A program made the translations under genes and the position numbers. From positions 1 through 10,374 of the forward strand of contig DASTMO010000083.1 in assembly GCA_035714115.1 (NCBI GenBank): a DNA stretch of 10,374 nt, read 5' to 3'. Each line of letters opens with the position of its first letter. The stretch's first letter is position 1. This document shows positions 8,758-10,374 of the stretch, one piece after another. The DNA comes from CAMAVH01 sp035714115. GTDB lineage: Bacteria; Pseudomonadota; Alphaproteobacteria; SMXQ01. The notes under the pieces were generated by a model. It was not told the DNA's origin. It made no database searches and was given only the letters and a program-made list of their open reading frames with translations.

Positions 8758-9891
8758 CTAAGACGCGGCGGGCAGCGCGGCGTTGTTCTTTTCGGCGGCT
8801 TCGAGCGCCGCGGCCTTCTTTTCGACCAGCTCGACCAGATGATCGACGATGGCCTCGTCCTTGATCTTATGGTCGGGAATGCCGCCGACATAGACCATGT
8901 GATTGCCGCTGCCGCCGCCGGTCAGGCCGATGTCGGTCTCACGCGCTTCGCCCGGGCCGTTGACGACGCAGCCGATCACCGAGACGGTCATCGGCGTGGT
9001 GATGTGGGCCAGGCGCTTTTCCAGCACTTCGACGGTCTTGATGACGTTGAACTGCTGGCGCGCGCAGGACGGACAGGCGATCACGTTGACGCCGCGATGG
9101 CGCAGGTTGAGCGCTTTGAGAATCTCGAAGCCGGCGTAGATCTCCTCGACCGGATCGGCCGAGAGCGAGACCCGCAGCGTGTCGCCGATGCCGGCCCAGA
9201 GAAGATTGCCGATGCCGATGGCGGATTTGACGGTGCCGGTGCGCAGACCGCCCGCTTCGGTGATGCCGAGATGCAGCGGATAGTCGCAGGCATCGGCCAG
9301 CGCCTGATAGGCGGCGACGGCGAGGAAGACGTCGGAGGCCTTGATGCTGATCTTGAACTCGAAGAAGTCGTTGTCTTCGAGAATCTTCATATGGTTGAGC
9401 GCGGACTCGAGCATCGCCTCGGGGCAAGGCTCGCCATACTTCTCCAGCAAGTCCTTTTCCAACGAGCCGGCGTTGACGCCGATGCGCATGGAGCAGCCGT
9501 GATCCTTCGCGGCCTTGACCACTTCCTTGACGCGATCCGCCGAGCCGATGTTGCCTGGATTGATACGCAGGCAGGCGGCGCCGCTCTCGGCCGCCTCGAT
9601 GGCGCGTTTGTAGTGGAAGTGGATGTCCGCGACGATCGGCACATGCACTTGCGGGATGATCTGCTTGAGCGCGAGCGCCGATTCCTGATCCGGGCAGGAA
9701 ACGCGCACGATGTCCGCGCCGGCCGCTTCCATGGCATGGATCTGCGCGACCGTCGCCTTCACATCGGTCGTCAGCGTGTTGGTCATCGATTGCACGGTGA
9801 TCGGCGAATCGCCGCCGACCGGCACCTTGCCGACATGGATCAGGCGGCTCTTGCGGCGCTGAATCTGGCGATAGGGGCGGACGGCGCTCAT
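8758..9891 (-). CDS. ispG: IspG, 4-hydroxy-3-methylbut-2-enyl diphosphate synthase
   Basis: Iron-sulfur enzyme of the MEP isoprenoid pathway. It reductively opens the cyclic diphosphate MEcPP to HMBPP, drawing electrons from flavodoxin or ferredoxin. The 377 residues match the compact bacterial form (E. coli 372). The N-terminal TIM-barrel region includes VQSMTNTLTTD (33-43), VADIHFHY (87-94) and LRINPGNIG (108-116). The C-terminal iron-sulfur domain has CPSC (Cys273 and Cys276), Cys308 in VIGCVVNGPGE, and Glu315, the expected ligands of the 4Fe-4S cluster. The tail after about residue 355 is Ala/Lys-rich and variable. It starts at ATG 9891 with a weak AGG upstream. It is probably the first gene of the tight ispG-hisS-hemA-prfA-prmC run, with a rodZ-like gene upstream as in E. 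coli. Confidence 0.99.
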   Translation of the reverse strand: MSAVRPYRQIQRRKSRLIHVGKVPVGGDSPITVQSMTNTLTTDVKATVAQIHAMEAAGADIVRVSCPDQESALALKQIIPQVHVPIVADIHFHYKRAIEAAESGAACLRINPGNIGSADRVKEVVKAAKDHGCSMRIGVNAGSLEKDLLEKYGEPCPEAMLESALNHMKILEDNDFFEFKISIKASDVFLAVAAYQALADACDYPLHLGITEAGGLRTGTVKSAIGIGNLLWAGIGDTLRVSLSADPVEEIYAGFEILKALNLRHRGVNVIACPSCARQQFNVIKTVEVLEKRLAHITTPMTVSVIGCVVNGPGEARETDIGLTGGGSGNHMVYVGGIPDHKIKDEAIVDHLVELVEKKAAALEAAEKNNAALPAAS

Positions 9892-9925
9892 GGGCGACCT
9901 GCGGGCGGAAACGGGATGGATTTCG

Positions 9926-9945
9926 GGCTGGGTTATAGCCCAGCC
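9926..9945. repeat. Perfect inverted repeat upstream of ispG
   Basis: Seven-base arms GGCTGGG (9926-9932) and CCCAGCC (9939-9945) flank a 6-base centre. It lies 35-54 bases before the ispG start. On the minus strand the centre reads CTATAA, so it overlaps a possible -10 box. No U run follows on either strand, so it does not look like a terminator. An operator or a 5'-leader hairpin are both possible. Confidence 0.5.
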
Positions 9946-9960
9946 GGGCGCATGACTAAA
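9932..9960 (-). promoter_or_regulatory. Possible sigma-70 promoter of ispG
   Basis: TATAAC (9932-9937, one base off TATAAT) with TTTAGT (9955-9960) exactly 17 bases upstream on the minus strand. The -35 match is poor. A start near 9925 would leave about 33 bases of leader. The -10 box falls inside a perfect inverted repeat. This is a pattern match only. Confidence 0.35.
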
Positions 9961-10000
9961 GTGCGCAGCCGGCCCTGCTGAATCAAGGGATTAAGGCGGG

Positions 10001-10024
10001 GAATCGGCCGTTCCCGGCCGATTC
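10001..10024. terminator. Strong hairpin at the 3' end of the rodZ-like gene
   Basis: A perfect 10-base-pair stem (10001-10010 with 10015-10024) with a 4-base loop starts 4 bases past the rodZ-like stop. On the minus strand it is followed by CCCCGCC, not a U run. It may end the transcript inefficiently, protect the mRNA 3' end, or allow read-through into ispG. Confidence 0.5.
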
Positions 10025-10028
10025 GGAC

Positions 10029-10374
10029 TTATTGCGGGACGGCGGTGCCGGCTTTGAGCCGTTCCGTGTCCAGAACGACGTTGCGGCGGACCGACCCGTA
10101 AGCGCCGAGCGAGGGCACGGCCTGGCCGTCGACCAGTATGTCGAGCGCCCCGGCATTGCCGGTCATCAGCTTGAGGCCGCCCTGATTGGGCACGCGATAG
10201 CTGTCGCCGTTGCGCAGGGTGCGGGTCATCACCAGGCTGTCGTCGGACGCGCGTATCTGCACCCAGCTGTCGCCGCGCGCGCGGAGCACGATGCGGGCAT
10301 CGGCATTCTGCTCGCCGTAAACGCGCGGGCCGTTGTCGGGCGCGGGCGCTTCGGCGCTCGCCGCCGCGGGAGCG
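10029..10374 (-). CDS. RodZ-like protein, C-terminal DUF4115 domain (5' end outside window)
   Basis: The frame is open to the right edge, showing the last 114 residues. An Ala/Pro-rich linker (first 16 residues) leads into a beta-rich domain with ADARIVLRARGDSWVQI, LRNGDSYRVPNQ, LMTGNAG and LDILVDGQAVPSLG. This matches the periplasmic C-terminal domain (DUF4115) of RodZ. RodZ is a bitopic inner-membrane protein that links MreB filaments to the elongation machinery in rod-shaped cells. The cytoplasmic helix-turn-helix domain and membrane segment that would confirm it are not in the window. The position just upstream of ispG-hisS matches the E. coli rodZ-ispG-hisS order and supports the call. 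It stops with TAA at 10029. The GTG at 10289 is internal, not a start. Confidence 0.85.
   Translation of the reverse strand, partial: APAAASAEAPAPDNGPRVYGEQNADARIVLRARGDSWVQIRASDDSLVMTRTLRNGDSYRVPNQGGLKLMTGNAGALDILVDGQAVPSLGAYGSVRRNVVLDTERLKAGTAVPQ

Noticed and set aside
8839..9981. 380-codon open frame opposite ispG
   Set aside because: Antisense to ispG, Asp/Gly/Ala/His-rich, with no family motif.

Overview
This is a GC-rich stretch of bacterial chromosome carrying nine protein genes, all of recognisable families. The DUF4167 protein, a family I know from Alphaproteobacteria, points to an alphaproteobacterium. The canonical HisRS and the gene order fit a Rhodospirillales-like lineage better than Rhizobiales, Caulobacterales or Rhodobacterales. 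That placement is inference. No tRNA, rRNA, CRISPR array, insertion sequence, prophage or defence locus was seen.

Layout: a plus-strand M23 peptidase, cut by the left edge, ends at 678. It converges on a long minus-strand block across a shared bidirectional terminator at 697-728. Read in its direction of transcription (right to left), the minus block is: rodZ-like 3' end, ispG, hisS, a hemA-like gene, prfA, prmC, a DUF4167 gene, clpB. From ispG to prmC the genes are packed tightly: gaps of 15, 16 and 9 bases, then a 4-base GTGA overlap. They probably form one transcript. A 271-base gap with several hairpins separates prmC from the DUF4167 gene. That gene ends at its own terminator, and clpB then starts from what looks like a heat-shock (sigma-32 type) promoter.

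Roles: ispG makes an isoprenoid precursor, hisS charges tRNA-His, prfA terminates translation, and prmC methylates the release factor encoded just upstream. clpB is the stress disaggregase. The rodZ-like protein and the M23 peptidase belong to cell shape and peptidoglycan turnover. The order joins two clusters that are separate in E. coli: rodZ-ispG-hisS and hemA-prfA-prmC.

The most unusual item is the HemA-like protein. It is a full-length glutamyl-tRNA reductase homologue that keeps the nucleophilic cysteine but has Tyr where the family has a conserved His, along with changes in the NADPH-binding and PRD motifs. Most Alphaproteobacteria make 5-aminolevulinate by a different enzyme, so its activity is open to question. 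The second item worth a look is the structured DNA upstream of the DUF4167 gene. I found no obviously new multi-gene system here; this is mostly a housekeeping region.
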